Below, piece after piece: positions 24,446 through 37,279 of a stretch of 64,000 nucleotides of DNA (its first letter is position 1; each line of letters opens with the position of its first letter). The stretch lies in the NCBI RefSeq assembly GCF_023897065.1, contig NZ_JAMHIV010000042.1, positions 1 to 64,000 on the forward strand, given 5' to 3'. The position numbers and the translations under genes were made by a program. Source of the stretch: Crossiella sp. SN42. Lineage in GTDB: Bacteria > Actinomycetota > Actinomycetes > Mycobacteriales > Pseudonocardiaceae. The notes under the pieces are model-generated. The model was not told where the DNA came from. It saw only the letters and a program-made list of their open reading frames with translations, and ran no database searches.

Positions 24446-26373
24446 CGCTGGCCGCCGAAGGCCCGCTGCCACGCCTCGTGCGCGGTCAGGTCCGGCAGCG
24501 CGCGGCGGAAGTCCTTGCGGCTGCGCGGGAACTCGCGCAGCAGCCGCAGGTGGTTGGCCAGCGCGCGGCTGAGCAGCCGCCAGAAGACCCTGGGGTCGCG
24601 CTTGCGGAAGGCCACTCCCCGGCCGTCCGCGGTGGCCACGGTCGCGCCGTCCAGCCTGGCCAGCAGGAACCAGCGGGCGTCCTGGGCCGGGATGTTGAGC
24701 TGCGGGCGGAGCAGGTGTTTGGTGTTGGTGGGCAACACGTTGTGCACCAGCGCGGAGAGCAGGGTGCGCGCGATGGTGAGCGGGTTGCCCGGCGGGCGCA
24801 GGAACCGCTCGGCCTTCACCGCGTCCATCGAGGGCAGCGGCAGCCGCCTGGCCGAGGGCAGCACCCGGCCGTCGTCGTACTCGGCGCGCTGCTCGCGGAT
24901 CTCGCCGAGCGCGGTGGGCAGCTTGCGGAACAGCGACTTCGGCCCGTCCAGGAAGTCCCGGATCGCCATGTCCTGCAAGGCGACCGTGGAGTACTCCAGG
25001 GACAGCAGGTGCTTGAGCGTGCTGCGCAGGCTGTGCCGGACCAGCTCGCCGCCGCGCGGGTGCGGGCTGTACAGCGCGGCCGCGACCAGCCGGTTGCGCA
25101 GGTGGAAGTAGGCCTGCCAGTCGGTGGAGTCGTCCTTGTCCGACCACGGCATGTGCCAGATCGCCACCCCGGGCAGGGTCGCGGTCGGATAGCCGGCCCG
25201 CCCGGCGCGCAGCCCGAACTCCGCGTCGTCCCACTTGATGAACAGCGGCAGCGGCAGCCCGATCTTCTCCACCACCTGCCGCGGGATCAGGCACATCCAC
25301 CAGCCGTTGTAGTCCACGTCGATGCGCCGGTGCAGGATGGGCGCCTCGCGCAGCGACTCCTTGGCGAAGTCGTGGTCGTAGGTCACGTTCGGCGCGGCCC
25401 GCCACATGAACTTGCGCCGGTCCACCACCTCGCCCATGGAGTGCAGGTGCGAGCGGGCCTGCAGGTTGAGCATCTGCCCGCCGACCAGGGTCGGGCGCTC
25501 GGCGTAGCGGGCGAAGGCCAGCGCGCGCAGGATCGAGTCCGGCTCGATCACGATGTCGTCGTCCATCAGCAGGATCTGCTCGCAGTCGGTGCCGCGCACC
25601 GCCTCGTGCATCACCCTGGCGAACCCGCCGGAGCCGCCGAGGTTCGGCTGGTCGTGCACCCGCAGCCGCTCGCCCAGACGGGCCGCCGCGACCTCAAAAC
25701 CGTTGGCGTCACTGACTTTCCGGTTGCCCTGGTCGGCCACGATGACCGCCTGCACCGCGGCCAGTACCAGCGGGTCGGCGCCGATCGCGGCCAGCGCGCC
25801 GACGCAGTCGTCCGGCCGGTTGAAGGTGCAGATGCCGATGGCCACCGAGCCGGGCCGCAGCGGCGCGGCGGCCGCGTGCCAGCTCGCCGCGAGCAGGGTG
25901 ACCTCGTGCTCCTCCTCGGTGGTGATGTCGAACCAGTACCAGCCGCCGTCCTCGAACGGGGCCAGGTCCAACGTGAAGCACAGGTCAGAGCGCTTGCCAC
26001 CTTCCCTGACCTCGCCGCCCACGTGGATCTGGGTGCCGTCGGCCTTGGAGCGGTACAGGTCCACCCGGCAGTCGCCGTCCACGCTCAGCCGCAGCTCGAC
26101 CTGCTCCAGCGTGGTCCACCGCCGCCAGTAGCTGGCCGGGAAGGCGTTGAAGTAGGTGGCGAAGGAGACCTCGGACTGCTCGGGGATGCGCAACGCGGTG
26201 CGGGACAACGGTTTCGCCCGGCGCTGGTTGGTCCGGTCCTCATCGACGTAGAGCGCGCGCACGTCCAGCGGGTCGCCGGGCCGGGGCAGGATGATCCGCT
26301 GCAGCAACGTTGCCTGGGGCGCGGTCGGCTGCTGGGGCAGGCTCACGGACTGCTCCGTGGTCGAGCTGGACAT
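24442..26373 (-). CDS. glfT2: Galactofuranosyltransferase GlfT2 (copy A, coupled to PAP2-ubiA)
   Basis: A 643-residue bifunctional galactan polymerase that adds alternating beta-1,5 and beta-1,6 galactofuranose units. An N-terminal beta-sandwich (about 1-200) is followed by the GT-A domain, starting GICTFNRPDDC. NLGGSGGFARV, the metal-binding LLMDDDIVIEPD, the catalytic IKWDDAEFGLR and the His in AIWHMPWSDKDDSTD are all present. A helical C-terminal domain completes the usual length (637 in M. tuberculosis). It starts a new transcription unit after a terminator and leads into PAP2-ubiA by ATGA overlap. A second full copy lies immediately upstream. Confidence 0.93.
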   Translation of the reverse strand: MSSSTTEQSVSLPQQPTAPQATLLQRIILPRPGDPLDVRALYVDEDRTNQRRAKPLSRTALRIPEQSEVSFATYFNAFPASYWRRWTTLEQVELRLSVDGDCRVDLYRSKADGTQIHVGGEVREGGKRSDLCFTLDLAPFEDGGWYWFDITTEEEHEVTLLAASWHAAAAPLRPGSVAIGICTFNRPDDCVGALAAIGADPLVLAAVQAVIVADQGNRKVSDANGFEVAAARLGERLRVHDQPNLGGSGGFARVMHEAVRGTDCEQILLMDDDIVIEPDSILRALAFARYAERPTLVGGQMLNLQARSHLHSMGEVVDRRKFMWRAAPNVTYDHDFAKESLREAPILHRRIDVDYNGWWMCLIPRQVVEKIGLPLPLFIKWDDAEFGLRAGRAGYPTATLPGVAIWHMPWSDKDDSTDWQAYFHLRNRLVAAALYSPHPRGGELVRHSLRSTLKHLLSLEYSTVALQDMAIRDFLDGPKSLFRKLPTALGEIREQRAEYDDGRVLPSARRLPLPSMDAVKAERFLRPPGNPLTIARTLLSALVHNVLPTNTKHLLRPQLNIPAQDARWFLLARLDGATVATADGRGVAFRKRDPRVFWRLLSRALANHLRLLREFPRSRKDFRRALPDLTAHEAWQRAFGGQR

Positions 26374-26433
26374 CGTGGGGGACCTCGTCTGGGAGCGGGG
26401 GCGCGGGCAGTTTCCTCGCGCGGCACAGAAAAA

Positions 26434-26471
26434 CCCAAGAGGGGACGGCGCATTCGCCGCCCCCTCTTGGG
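26434..26471 (-). terminator. Rho-independent terminator between the two glfT2 copies
   Basis: Read on the minus strand, a 17-bp stem (CCCAAGAGGGGGCGGCG pairing with its partner, one A-C mismatch) is closed by a short loop and followed by five Ts. It lies about 60 bases after the stop of copy B and before the start of copy A, so glf-glfT2B and glfT2A-PAP2-ubiA are separate units. Confidence 0.85.
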
Positions 26472-26527
26472 CATCGGTCCACTTCGGACGAACCTCAAGG
26501 CCTGAAGATCAGCCCATCGGGTGGTTC

Positions 26528-28504
26528 TCAGCCGTGGAAGGTCTGCTTCCAGGCTTCCTTGCTGGTCAGCTCGGGCAGCGCCTTGCGGTAGGCGCGCTTG
26601 AGCCGCGGCCACTCCTGCACCAGGCGGCGGTGGTTGGCCGCCGCGCGGGCCATCAGCTGGCGGAAGACCTTCGGGTCACGCCGCCGGAAGGCGACGCCGC
26701 TGCCGTCGGCGTTGGACACGGTGGCGCTGTCCAGCGCGCCGAGCAGGAACCACCGCGCGCCCTGGGCGGGCACGTTGATCTGCGGGCGGTCCAGCGCGTC
26801 CTGGCTGGGCTCCTGCAGGTGGTGGGCCAGCGAGAGCGCCGCGCGGGCCGCGATCACCACCGGGTTCACCGGCGGCTTGAGCAGCCGCTCGGCCTTCACC
26901 GGGTCGAAGGTCGGGGCCGGGAACTCACCGGCCGACGGCAGGATCTGCGCGTCGGTGTAGCCCTTGCGCAGCTCCCGCACCTCGGCCAGCGAGGTGGGCA
27001 GGTTCGCGAACAGCCGGTCCGGTCCGGCCAGGAAGTCCTCGATCGCCTTCTGGTGCAGCACGACCGTGGAGTACTCCATGGAGAACAGGTGCCGCAGCGA
27101 GGACTTCAGGCCCTGCTTGAGCAGCGTGCCGCGCACGTCGTACGGCGAGTGCAGCGCGGCCATGATCAGCCGGTTGCGCACGTGGAAGTACGCCGTCCAG
27201 TCGGTGGCGTCGTCCTTGTCCGTCCACGGCATGTGCCAGATCGCCGAGCCGGGCAGGCTGACCGTCGGGTAGCCGTGCTCCAGCGCGCGCAGCGAGTACT
27301 CGGCGTCGTCCCACTTGATGAACAGCGGGAGCGGCAGGCCGATCTCCTCCACGATCTGCCGCGGGAAGGTGCACATCCACCACCCGTTGTAGGTGCCGTG
27401 GATGCGCGGGTGCAGTTCCTTGGTCTCGCGCAGCGAGTCGGTGGCGAAGTCGTGGTCGGTGAGCGCGCCGGGCGCGGGCCGCCAGAAGCACTCCTTGAGG
27501 TCGACCACCTCGCCCGTGGTGTGCAGGCGGGTACGGGCCTGCAGGTTCATCATGTGCGAGCCGACGACCACCGGGTTGATCAGCGAGCGGGTGAACGCGT
27601 TGGCGCGCAGCACGCTGTCCGGTTCCAGGCGCACGTCGTCGTCGAGCAGCATGACCTGCTCGCAGCCGGTGTTCTCCAGGAACTCGTAGAACACGCGGGC
27701 GAAACCGCCGGAGCCGCCCAGGTTGGCCTGCTCGATGACCTCGAGCTTGTCGCCGAGCAGCTTGACGGCCTGGTCGTAGCCGGGGGTGTCCTTGACCTTC
27801 TGGGCCGGGCCCTGGTCCACCACGATGACCTTGCCGACCACGTCCAGCACGGCCGGGTCCTCGCCGAGGGCCTGCAGCGCGATCACCGCGTCGGCCGGGC
27901 GGATGGTGGTGATGCCGACCGCGGTGCGCTGCGTGGGCAGCTCCTGGTCGGTGGTCCAGGCCGCGTCCTTGATCTCCAGCGCGCCCTCGTCGGTGAAGAC
28001 GTCGAACCAGAGCCAGCCGCCGTCCTCGAACGGCTGCAGGGAGATCCGGAACTCCAGCTGGGTCCACGCCTTGGTGCTGCGCACCGGGCGGCCCTGCAGG
28101 TGCACGATGTCGCCGTTGGGCTTGGAGCGGTAGACGTCCAGGCGCCCGACACCCTTGACCGTCATGCGCAGCACGGTCTCGGTGATCGTGGTCCAGCGCT
28201 TCCAGTAGGAGGCGGGCAGCGCGTTGAAGTAGGTGGAGAAGGACACCTTGGCCGAGGCCGGGATGTGGACCGACCGGCGCGAGGTGACGTGGCAGCGGTT
28301 GGCGGCCGTCTCCGGCTCGTCCAGGTACAGCGGCCGCACATCCAGCGGGTCATCTTCGCGGGGAAGGATGATCCGCCACAGGATCTGGCTCGCGGGCACC
28401 TCGTTGGCCTTGGGCGCCACGCGCGAGGAGGTCACGTCGCTGAGCTTGGTGTCCTGGGCGTGTTCTGCGACGGCTGGGGTGCCGCCAACCTGCTGCTCCG
28501 TCAC
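26528..28504 (-). CDS. Galactofuranosyltransferase GlfT2 paralogue (copy B, next to glf)
   Basis: A 658-residue second GlfT2. It has the same architecture and keeps the catalytic residues: NLGGSGGFARV, LLDDDVRLEPD, IKWDDAEYSLR and AIWHMPWTDKDDATD. Differences from copy A include a longer, acidic N-terminus and a one-residue shorter first GT-A motif, GITTIRPAD instead of GICTFNRPDD, close to the nucleotide pocket. It begins four bases after glf, so UDP-galactofuranose synthesis and this polymerase are coupled. Two polymerases could divide the work by chain length or linkage, or make two different galactans. Both look functional. Confidence 0.9.
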   Translation of the reverse strand: MTEQQVGGTPAVAEHAQDTKLSDVTSSRVAPKANEVPASQILWRIILPREDDPLDVRPLYLDEPETAANRCHVTSRRSVHIPASAKVSFSTYFNALPASYWKRWTTITETVLRMTVKGVGRLDVYRSKPNGDIVHLQGRPVRSTKAWTQLEFRISLQPFEDGGWLWFDVFTDEGALEIKDAAWTTDQELPTQRTAVGITTIRPADAVIALQALGEDPAVLDVVGKVIVVDQGPAQKVKDTPGYDQAVKLLGDKLEVIEQANLGGSGGFARVFYEFLENTGCEQVMLLDDDVRLEPDSVLRANAFTRSLINPVVVGSHMMNLQARTRLHTTGEVVDLKECFWRPAPGALTDHDFATDSLRETKELHPRIHGTYNGWWMCTFPRQIVEEIGLPLPLFIKWDDAEYSLRALEHGYPTVSLPGSAIWHMPWTDKDDATDWTAYFHVRNRLIMAALHSPYDVRGTLLKQGLKSSLRHLFSMEYSTVVLHQKAIEDFLAGPDRLFANLPTSLAEVRELRKGYTDAQILPSAGEFPAPTFDPVKAERLLKPPVNPVVIAARAALSLAHHLQEPSQDALDRPQINVPAQGARWFLLGALDSATVSNADGSGVAFRRRDPKVFRQLMARAAANHRRLVQEWPRLKRAYRKALPELTSKEAWKQTFHG

Positions 28505-28508
28505 GTTC

Positions 28509-31986
<3,478 letters not shown>

Positions 31987-31990
<4 letters not shown>

Positions 31991-32370
31991 CGGACGGCTG
32001 CCTTTTCCTTGCCCACCAACACCAGCTGCGAGACCACGAAGGTCACCGGGATGGCCAGCGCGGCCACCAGCAGCGGCGCGAAGGTGGAGTTCAGGCCGCC
32101 CAGGTCCACCAGCAGGTAGAGCCCGAGCGAGGTGATGGCGAAGTTGGCCGCGTTGGACAGCGGGAAGAGCAGGAACTTCCGCAGCGTCGGCTTGGTGCGG
32201 AAGGTGAAGTGGCAGTTGAGGAAGTAGGAGCCGACCATGGCCAGCAGGAAGGCCAGCACGTGCGCGGCCAGGTACGGCAGCGCCAGGTGCAGGGCCAGGT
32301 AGAGGCCGTAGTAGACGCCGGTGTTGACCGCGCCCACCAGTGCGAAGCGCAGCACCCGCCCGGGGATCAC
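31987..32370 (-). CDS. GtrA-family polyprenyl-phosphate-sugar flippase
   Basis: A 127-residue protein with four membrane helices, the size and pattern of GtrA. It opens RFALVGAVNTGVYYGLYLAL and contains FLLAMVGSYFLNCHFTF, both family hallmarks. GtrA proteins help move polyprenyl-phosphate-linked sugars across the membrane; Rv3789 is the mycobacterial relative. The GTG start overlaps the stop of the GT2 gene (GTGA), and its own stop overlaps the ATG of the YfhO gene, so all three are coupled. Confidence 0.9.
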
Positions 32371-33398
32371 CGCCGGACCGCCCACGGCGCGGTGGCCCGC
32401 TGGTGCAGCTCCTCGGAGTGCTCGACCGCCTTGGGGCCCAGCACGGTGAGCGCGGGCGGCTGCGGCTCGCTGGCCTCCTTGACCAGGAAGTGCGGGCGGC
32501 GCTTGGTCTCGTAGTAGATGCGGCCCAGGTACTCCCCGATCACGCCGAGGAAGAGCAGCTGGATGCCGCCGAGCCCGGCGATGCCCACCATCAGCGTGGC
32601 GTAGCCCGGCGCGTCCACCCCGGTGAAGATCACGTCCACGGCCACGTACCCGGCGTAGAGGAAGGCCAGCAGGGTGACCAGCACGCCGAGGTAGATGGCG
32701 ATCCGCAGCGGCCGGTTGTTGAACGAGACGACCCCGTCGATGCCGTAGTTGAGCAGCGAGCCGAAGCTCCACTTGGAGCTGCCGTGCTGCCGCGCCACGT
32801 TGTCGTAGTCCACGATCGCGGTGTCGAAGCCGATCCAGGAGAACAGGCCCTTGGAGAACCGGTTGTACTCGCCGAGGGAGAGCAGCGCGCGCACCGCGCG
32901 GTGGCTGAGCACCCGGAAGTCGCCGACCCCGTCCTTGAGGTCGACCTCGACCATCCGGTTGATCAGCCGGTAGTACAGCCGGGAGACCAGGGTGCGGGCC
33001 CGCCCGTCGCCGTCCCTGGTGCGCCGGGCCACCACCTGGTCGTGGCCCTCCTCCAGCTTGGCCAGCATCGCGCCGAGCAGCTGCGGCGGGTGCTGGAGGT
33101 CGGCGTCCATGATCGCCACCGCGTGCCCGGAGGCCTCGCTGAGCCCGGCCAGCATGGCGGCTTCCTTGCCGAAGTTGCGGCTCAGCGCGAGGTAGCGGAA
33201 CTGCGGGCTGAGCGCGCTGAGCCGGCGCATCTCAGCCAGCGTGCCGTCACTGCTGCCATCGTCGACGAGCAGCACCTCGAAGTCGTCGGCCACCGTGGGC
33301 AGCACCTCAAGGAGGGTGGCGTGCAGCTGGGCCAGGCCCTGCTCCTCGTTGAAGCAGGGCACCACGACGGACAGGCGCCGACTTCTGGTTGGTGTCAC
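32367..33398 (-). CDS. GtrB/DPM1-like polyprenyl-phosphate glycosyltransferase
   Basis: A 343-residue GT2 enzyme that loads a sugar from a nucleotide donor onto polyprenyl phosphate. The catalytic domain has VVVPCFNEEQGLAQL, VDDGSSDGT, the metal site MDADLQHPP and GDFRVLSHRAV. Two C-terminal membrane helices (YLGVLVTLLAFLYAG and LMVGIAGLGGIQLLFLGVIGEYLGRIYYE) are as in GtrB and ArnC. It heads the GtrB-GtrA-YfhO cassette. GTG at 33398 has a GGAG a few bases upstream; a GTG 12 codons earlier is possible. It diverges from the PIG-L gene. Confidence 0.9.
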   Translation of the reverse strand: MTPTRSRRLSVVVPCFNEEQGLAQLHATLLEVLPTVADDFEVLLVDDGSSDGTLAEMRRLSALSPQFRYLALSRNFGKEAAMLAGLSEASGHAVAIMDADLQHPPQLLGAMLAKLEEGHDQVVARRTRDGDGRARTLVSRLYYRLINRMVEVDLKDGVGDFRVLSHRAVRALLSLGEYNRFSKGLFSWIGFDTAIVDYDNVARQHGSSKWSFGSLLNYGIDGVVSFNNRPLRIAIYLGVLVTLLAFLYAGYVAVDVIFTGVDAPGYATLMVGIAGLGGIQLLFLGVIGEYLGRIYYETKRRPHFLVKEASEPQPPALTVLGPKAVEHSEELHQRATAPWAVRR

Positions 33399-33428
33399 GC
33401 TCCGGGGACGCTTCAGGTCCTCTTCAGG

Positions 33429-33459
33429 TTGCACCGTTATGGGGAACGAGTCCGATAAA
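33429..33459 (+). promoter_or_regulatory. Candidate promoter of the PIG-L gene
   Basis: TTGCAC (33429-33434) and GATAAA (33454-33459) are separated by 19 bp, a little wide. Transcription from here would start after the in-frame ATG at 33459 and so supports the later ATG at 33477. Confidence 0.3.
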
Positions 33460-33476
33460 TGACTACGTTCGGTGTC

Positions 33477-35333
33477 ATGCACCGCGTCCCGTTCCGCCAT
33501 TGGGGAACTCTGCTGCTCGCCGGCGCGCTGACCGTCGCGCTGATTTCCTGCGCGAGCCCGCCTGCGCAGCCCACTCTGCCACCCGGCGCGCGGGAAGCAA
33601 GGTTCATGCAGATCATCGCGCACGCCGATGACGACATCATTTTCATGAACCCGGACTTGGCGGCCGGAATCAGGGCAAAGAAGCCGACTGTGGGCGTCTA
33701 TCTCACCGCAGGCGAAACAGACAAGCCAGACGCGAATGGTTACGCAGCGCGACGGCAAGCTGGCACCCGGTCCGCATACGCGCGGATGGCCGGGGTGCCG
33801 GATGAGTGGCGGGCCGAGCGGCTGGACAGTGATCCTGATCACGGCGTGGAGCTGTACACGCTGGCGGCCAGGCCCGAGGTCCAGCTGGTGTTCGTGAACC
33901 TGCCGGAGGACAACGACCCGAGGGCCAACGGCGGCAAGCACGCGCTGACCCGGCTCTGGCTGGACCAGGCGGAGGCGCTGAAACTGCGCACGCTCACCCC
34001 GGCGGGCGGCAAGCTGCCCAGGCCGTACGAGTACACCAGGGGCCAGGTGATCCAGCTGCTGGTCGACCTGCTGGCCCGGTTCCAGCCGACCGTGCTGCGC
34101 GCGCAGGATCCCAGTCCCGACCCCAGGTACGCCAAGAACTGGGTCCGGTTCAACGACCACCCCGACCACGTGATCGCGGCCCGGCTGGCCGCGGCGGCGG
34201 TGCGCGAGTACCGGAAGGCCGGCGGCTCGGCGGTGGAGCTGAACTACCGCAACTACAACGTCGCCGAGGCCCCGGTGAACCTGTCCGGGGCCGAGCAGCG
34301 GGACAAGCTGGACACCTTCGGCGCCTACGTCCCGCACGACTCCGAGGTCAGCCTCGGCGAGCCCTACGACGGCTGGCTGCGCCGCCAGTACCCGCGCTGG
34401 CCCACTGGCTCGACCTGGGCGGGTCTGGACGCGGACGGCTCGCGGTACGCCTTCGCGGTGCGCGCGGGCGAGCTGACCTACTGGCGCCGCACCGGCGGCA
34501 CCTGGTCCGGCCCGACGCCGGTGGGCGGGGCCACGCTGAACCCCGGGGTGAGCGTGGCCGCGGACCGGCACGGCCGCCTGCACGTCTTCGCCCGCGACCG
34601 CGACTCCGACGAGGTGGTGGTGACCACGCCGGGCTCCTGGACCTGGACCAGGCTGGGCAGCCCGAACGAGCGCGTCCTGCCCGGCAGGCGCGGCTCGGTC
34701 GGCGTGCCGGTGGCCGCGCGGGATGCCGGTGGCGCGCTGGTGGTGCTGGTGAAGAACGGCGGCGGCGGGGTGAGCGCGCTCCGGCAGTCCACTTCGGACA
34801 CCTGGCCGACCGGCTGGCTGGATCTGGGTGGCACGGACGTGCAGGATGGCCTCGCGGTCGGTCCTGGGCTGACCGTGGCGGCGAGCACTCGCACCGGCGT
34901 GCTGCGCTGGCGGCAGCAGGGCGAGGGCTTCGCCGCCGAGCCACCGGTGCGCGGACCGCGACCGGCCGGGCCCCCGGTGGTCGGCGGCGGACTGCTGGCC
35001 TACCCGGTCGAGGACAGCGGCGCGCTGGCCATCGCCACCGACGGCGAGGCGGTGGTGCGGCCGGGCACCGAGGGCCTGTCCGGACTGGGCCTGGCGGTGA
35101 CCGGGGACTCGGTGGTGCTGCACGGCAGGCGGGTGGACGGCTCGCTGGTGGTGGGCACCGGCAAACCCGCGAGCCTGGCCTGGTCGGAGCTGCGCGGCGA
35201 GCTGGCCGACCAGGCGGCCGCGATCACCGGTCAGGACGGGGTGGAGCTGGTCGGCTTCGGCTTGACCGGCGAGCTGCTGACCACGACCGGCCCGCCCGGC
35301 GGCGTCTTCCCCGGCTGGTCCGCCGGGCGCTGA
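33477..35333 (+). CDS. Secreted PIG-L-type deacetylase lipoprotein with beta-propeller-like tail
   Basis: A 618-residue exported protein. The lipoprotein signal ends LISCASP. The deacetylase domain follows, with the zinc site AHADDDIIFMNPD and a downstream NDHPDHV His motif of the LmbE/PIG-L family, which removes N-acetyl groups from glycans. After about residue 300 the sequence changes to repeated blades such as LTYWRRTGGTWSGP, LHVFARDRDSDEVVV and VVLVKNGGGGVSALR, like PLL or sialidase-type propellers that bind sugars. It may deacetylate a wall amino sugar, for example the galactosamine made through the PpgS-like gene. The 3' end overlaps the next gene on the opposite strand by 103 bases. 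Confidence 0.85.
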   Translation: MHRVPFRHWGTLLLAGALTVALISCASPPAQPTLPPGAREARFMQIIAHADDDIIFMNPDLAAGIRAKKPTVGVYLTAGETDKPDANGYAARRQAGTRSAYARMAGVPDEWRAERLDSDPDHGVELYTLAARPEVQLVFVNLPEDNDPRANGGKHALTRLWLDQAEALKLRTLTPAGGKLPRPYEYTRGQVIQLLVDLLARFQPTVLRAQDPSPDPRYAKNWVRFNDHPDHVIAARLAAAAVREYRKAGGSAVELNYRNYNVAEAPVNLSGAEQRDKLDTFGAYVPHDSEVSLGEPYDGWLRRQYPRWPTGSTWAGLDADGSRYAFAVRAGELTYWRRTGGTWSGPTPVGGATLNPGVSVAADRHGRLHVFARDRDSDEVVVTTPGSWTWTRLGSPNERVLPGRRGSVGVPVAARDAGGALVVLVKNGGGGVSALRQSTSDTWPTGWLDLGGTDVQDGLAVGPGLTVAASTRTGVLRWRQQGEGFAAEPPVRGPRPAGPPVVGGGLLAYPVEDSGALAIATDGEAVVRPGTEGLSGLGLAVTGDSVVLHGRRVDGSLVVGTGKPASLAWSELRGELADQAAAITGQDGVELVGFGLTGELLTTTGPPGGVFPGWSAGR

Positions 35334-37201
35334 CCGTCCGGCTCGGTCAGCTGGTAGATCTTGGCGTCCGGGTTCTGGTAGACCACCCGCAGCGAGCGCA
35401 CCTTGTCCAGCTCGACCAGGCCGGGCGCGCGTTTCTGGCTGCCGGTGACAAAACCCTGGCCGATGAAGACGAACCGCACGCCCAGCGCCTTGGCCGCGGC
35501 GCGCACCTCGGGATCGGTGTCGTAGGCGTGGAAGCGCTCGCGCAGCAGCGGACGCTCCTTGCCGAGGCCGTCGCCCTCGGTGCCGGCCAGCGCGTGCCCG
35601 AAGGCCGGGCGGACACCGGTGAGCGCCCACATCCACGGCGAGCCGTCCTGGGCGTCGTTGAACACGATCTCGCCCGGCCGGACCAGCCCGGCCAGGTGGT
35701 TCATCGCCTGCTGCTCCAGCTCGGTGACCGTGGGGCCGCCGCCGAAGGTGATCGCCAGCCGGTTGCCGTTGCGCTGGTGGTAGAGCCCGTTGCTCAGGTA
35801 GCCGAACAGCAGCACGCTCAGCGCGGCGGCCACCAGCCCGATCCGGCGCGGCAGCGGCCGGCGCACCAGGTCCAGCACGGTGACCAGGCCCAGCGCGGTC
35901 ACCGGCACCACCGCGAGCAGGTACAGCGCGGCCAGCCGCCACTCGTCGTTCCACCAGGGCGCGGTCAGCAGGGCCACCCACGGGCCCTCGTAGGCCGCGG
36001 CCCCCACCGACAGCAGCCCGAAGCCCAGCGAGGCGACCAGCAGCCACAGCAGCGGCAGCAGGCGGCGGAAGGCCAGCACGCCGATCACGAACGGCAGGAT
36101 CAGCCACCACTGCGGCTCGTCGAAGGAGCGGGTGAAGAACACCAGGCGGCCAAGGGCCTCCGGCACACCGCGCTGCACCGCCCAGTCGTAGGCGGGGCCG
36201 CCTGCCGCGCTCAGCGTGCCCAGCACGTGCGCGATGCCCAGCGCCAGCGCGCCCGCGGCCAGCAGGGCCAGGGTCAGCAGCTCACCGGGCGGGACCCGGC
36301 GGGCGGTCAGCCAGCGCTGGGCCAGCAGGCCGAGGCCGAACACCGCGGCCGCGATGGACACGCTCGGGTGGATCGCGGTCAGGCCGACCAGCGCCAGCGC
36401 GGTCACCGCGACCAGCGCGGGCCGCGGCGCGTCCAGTGCGCGGACCACCAGCGCGAGCGCGGCGGGCAGCAGCGCCACCCCGGTGGCGTACGGGTAGAGC
36501 GGGCCCCAGGTCAGCAGGTCGTAGGGGAAACCGGTGAAGGCGCAGCACAGCACCGCGGCCACCGCCACGATCGCCGCGCGCACCCGCAGCGTGCGCAGCA
36601 GGGCGGTCATGGACAGCGCGAACACCCCGATCAGCAGCGCGTTCATCGCGTTGAGCGCCTGCACCACGGTGCCGGCGCCGAACTGGTGCACGGTGGCCAC
36701 CAGCAGGTGATAACCGTTGGGGTAGAAGTAGTTCTGCGCCGCGGGCTGGGCGATCACGTTGAGCCCGCTGGGCGCGCTGTCACCGGAGTCGGCGATGAAC
36801 CGGACCGCGTTGCCGTGGAAGATCGCGTCCCAGAACTGCGGGATCGCGCTGAACCCCTTGCTGGCGAAGAACAACAGCCCCACGCCGACCCCCGCGGCCA
36901 GCGTCACCGAGCCGGCCACCACCAGGTGCTTCGACCGGGTCCACACCCGCTCCGGCTCGGCCAGGCGGCCGCGGATCACGGCCAGTGCCAAGGCGAACAG
37001 CGCGGTGCCGCCCAGCAGCACCCACGGCGACCAGCGCAGCCCCAGCGCGGGCGCCAGCGGCCCGAGCACCCCGGTCATCCCGTAGGTCAGCACCGGCGCA
37101 CCGGCCGCCAGCAGCCAGCCGCGCAACCCGGCCGCCAGCCCGATCACCAGACCGGGCAAGAACAACAGTGACGCGGACAGCGCCAACAACACAACAGACA
37201 T
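35231..37201 (-). CDS. DUF6541-like multi-spanning GT-C type protein (copy 1)
   Basis: A 656-residue membrane protein with about 12-14 hydrophobic helices and a soluble C-terminal domain ending in a Pro/Ser/Thr/Lys-rich tail. FWDAIFHGNAVRFIADSG near residue 125 contains the acidic loop expected of GT-C glycosyltransferases, and FYPNGYHLL follows; both are shared with the next gene. The size and pattern resemble DUF6541 proteins and the mycobacterial GT-C enzyme Rv3779, which transfers galactosamine to arabinan. This equivalence is inferred from size and context rather than alignment. The last 103 bases overlap the 3' end of the PIG-L gene. Confidence 0.7.
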   Translation of the reverse strand: MSVVLLALSASLLFLPGLVIGLAAGLRGWLLAAGAPVLTYGMTGVLGPLAPALGLRWSPWVLLGGTALFALALAVIRGRLAEPERVWTRSKHLVVAGSVTLAAGVGVGLLFFASKGFSAIPQFWDAIFHGNAVRFIADSGDSAPSGLNVIAQPAAQNYFYPNGYHLLVATVHQFGAGTVVQALNAMNALLIGVFALSMTALLRTLRVRAAIVAVAAVLCCAFTGFPYDLLTWGPLYPYATGVALLPAALALVVRALDAPRPALVAVTALALVGLTAIHPSVSIAAAVFGLGLLAQRWLTARRVPPGELLTLALLAAGALALGIAHVLGTLSAAGGPAYDWAVQRGVPEALGRLVFFTRSFDEPQWWLILPFVIGVLAFRRLLPLLWLLVASLGFGLLSVGAAAYEGPWVALLTAPWWNDEWRLAALYLLAVVPVTALGLVTVLDLVRRPLPRRIGLVAAALSVLLFGYLSNGLYHQRNGNRLAITFGGGPTVTELEQQAMNHLAGLVRPGEIVFNDAQDGSPWMWALTGVRPAFGHALAGTEGDGLGKERPLLRERFHAYDTDPEVRAAAKALGVRFVFIGQGFVTGSQKRAPGLVELDKVRSLRVVYQNPDAKIYQLTEPDGQRPADQPGKTPPGGPVVVSSSPVKPKPTSSTPS

Positions 37202-37279
37202 CTGTTTCCCCCCAAAGAACCCATCCCCGATGAGTCACGTTGGAAAGGAAAAGATCGTTGCCTTGCTGTGAGCCGGGTC

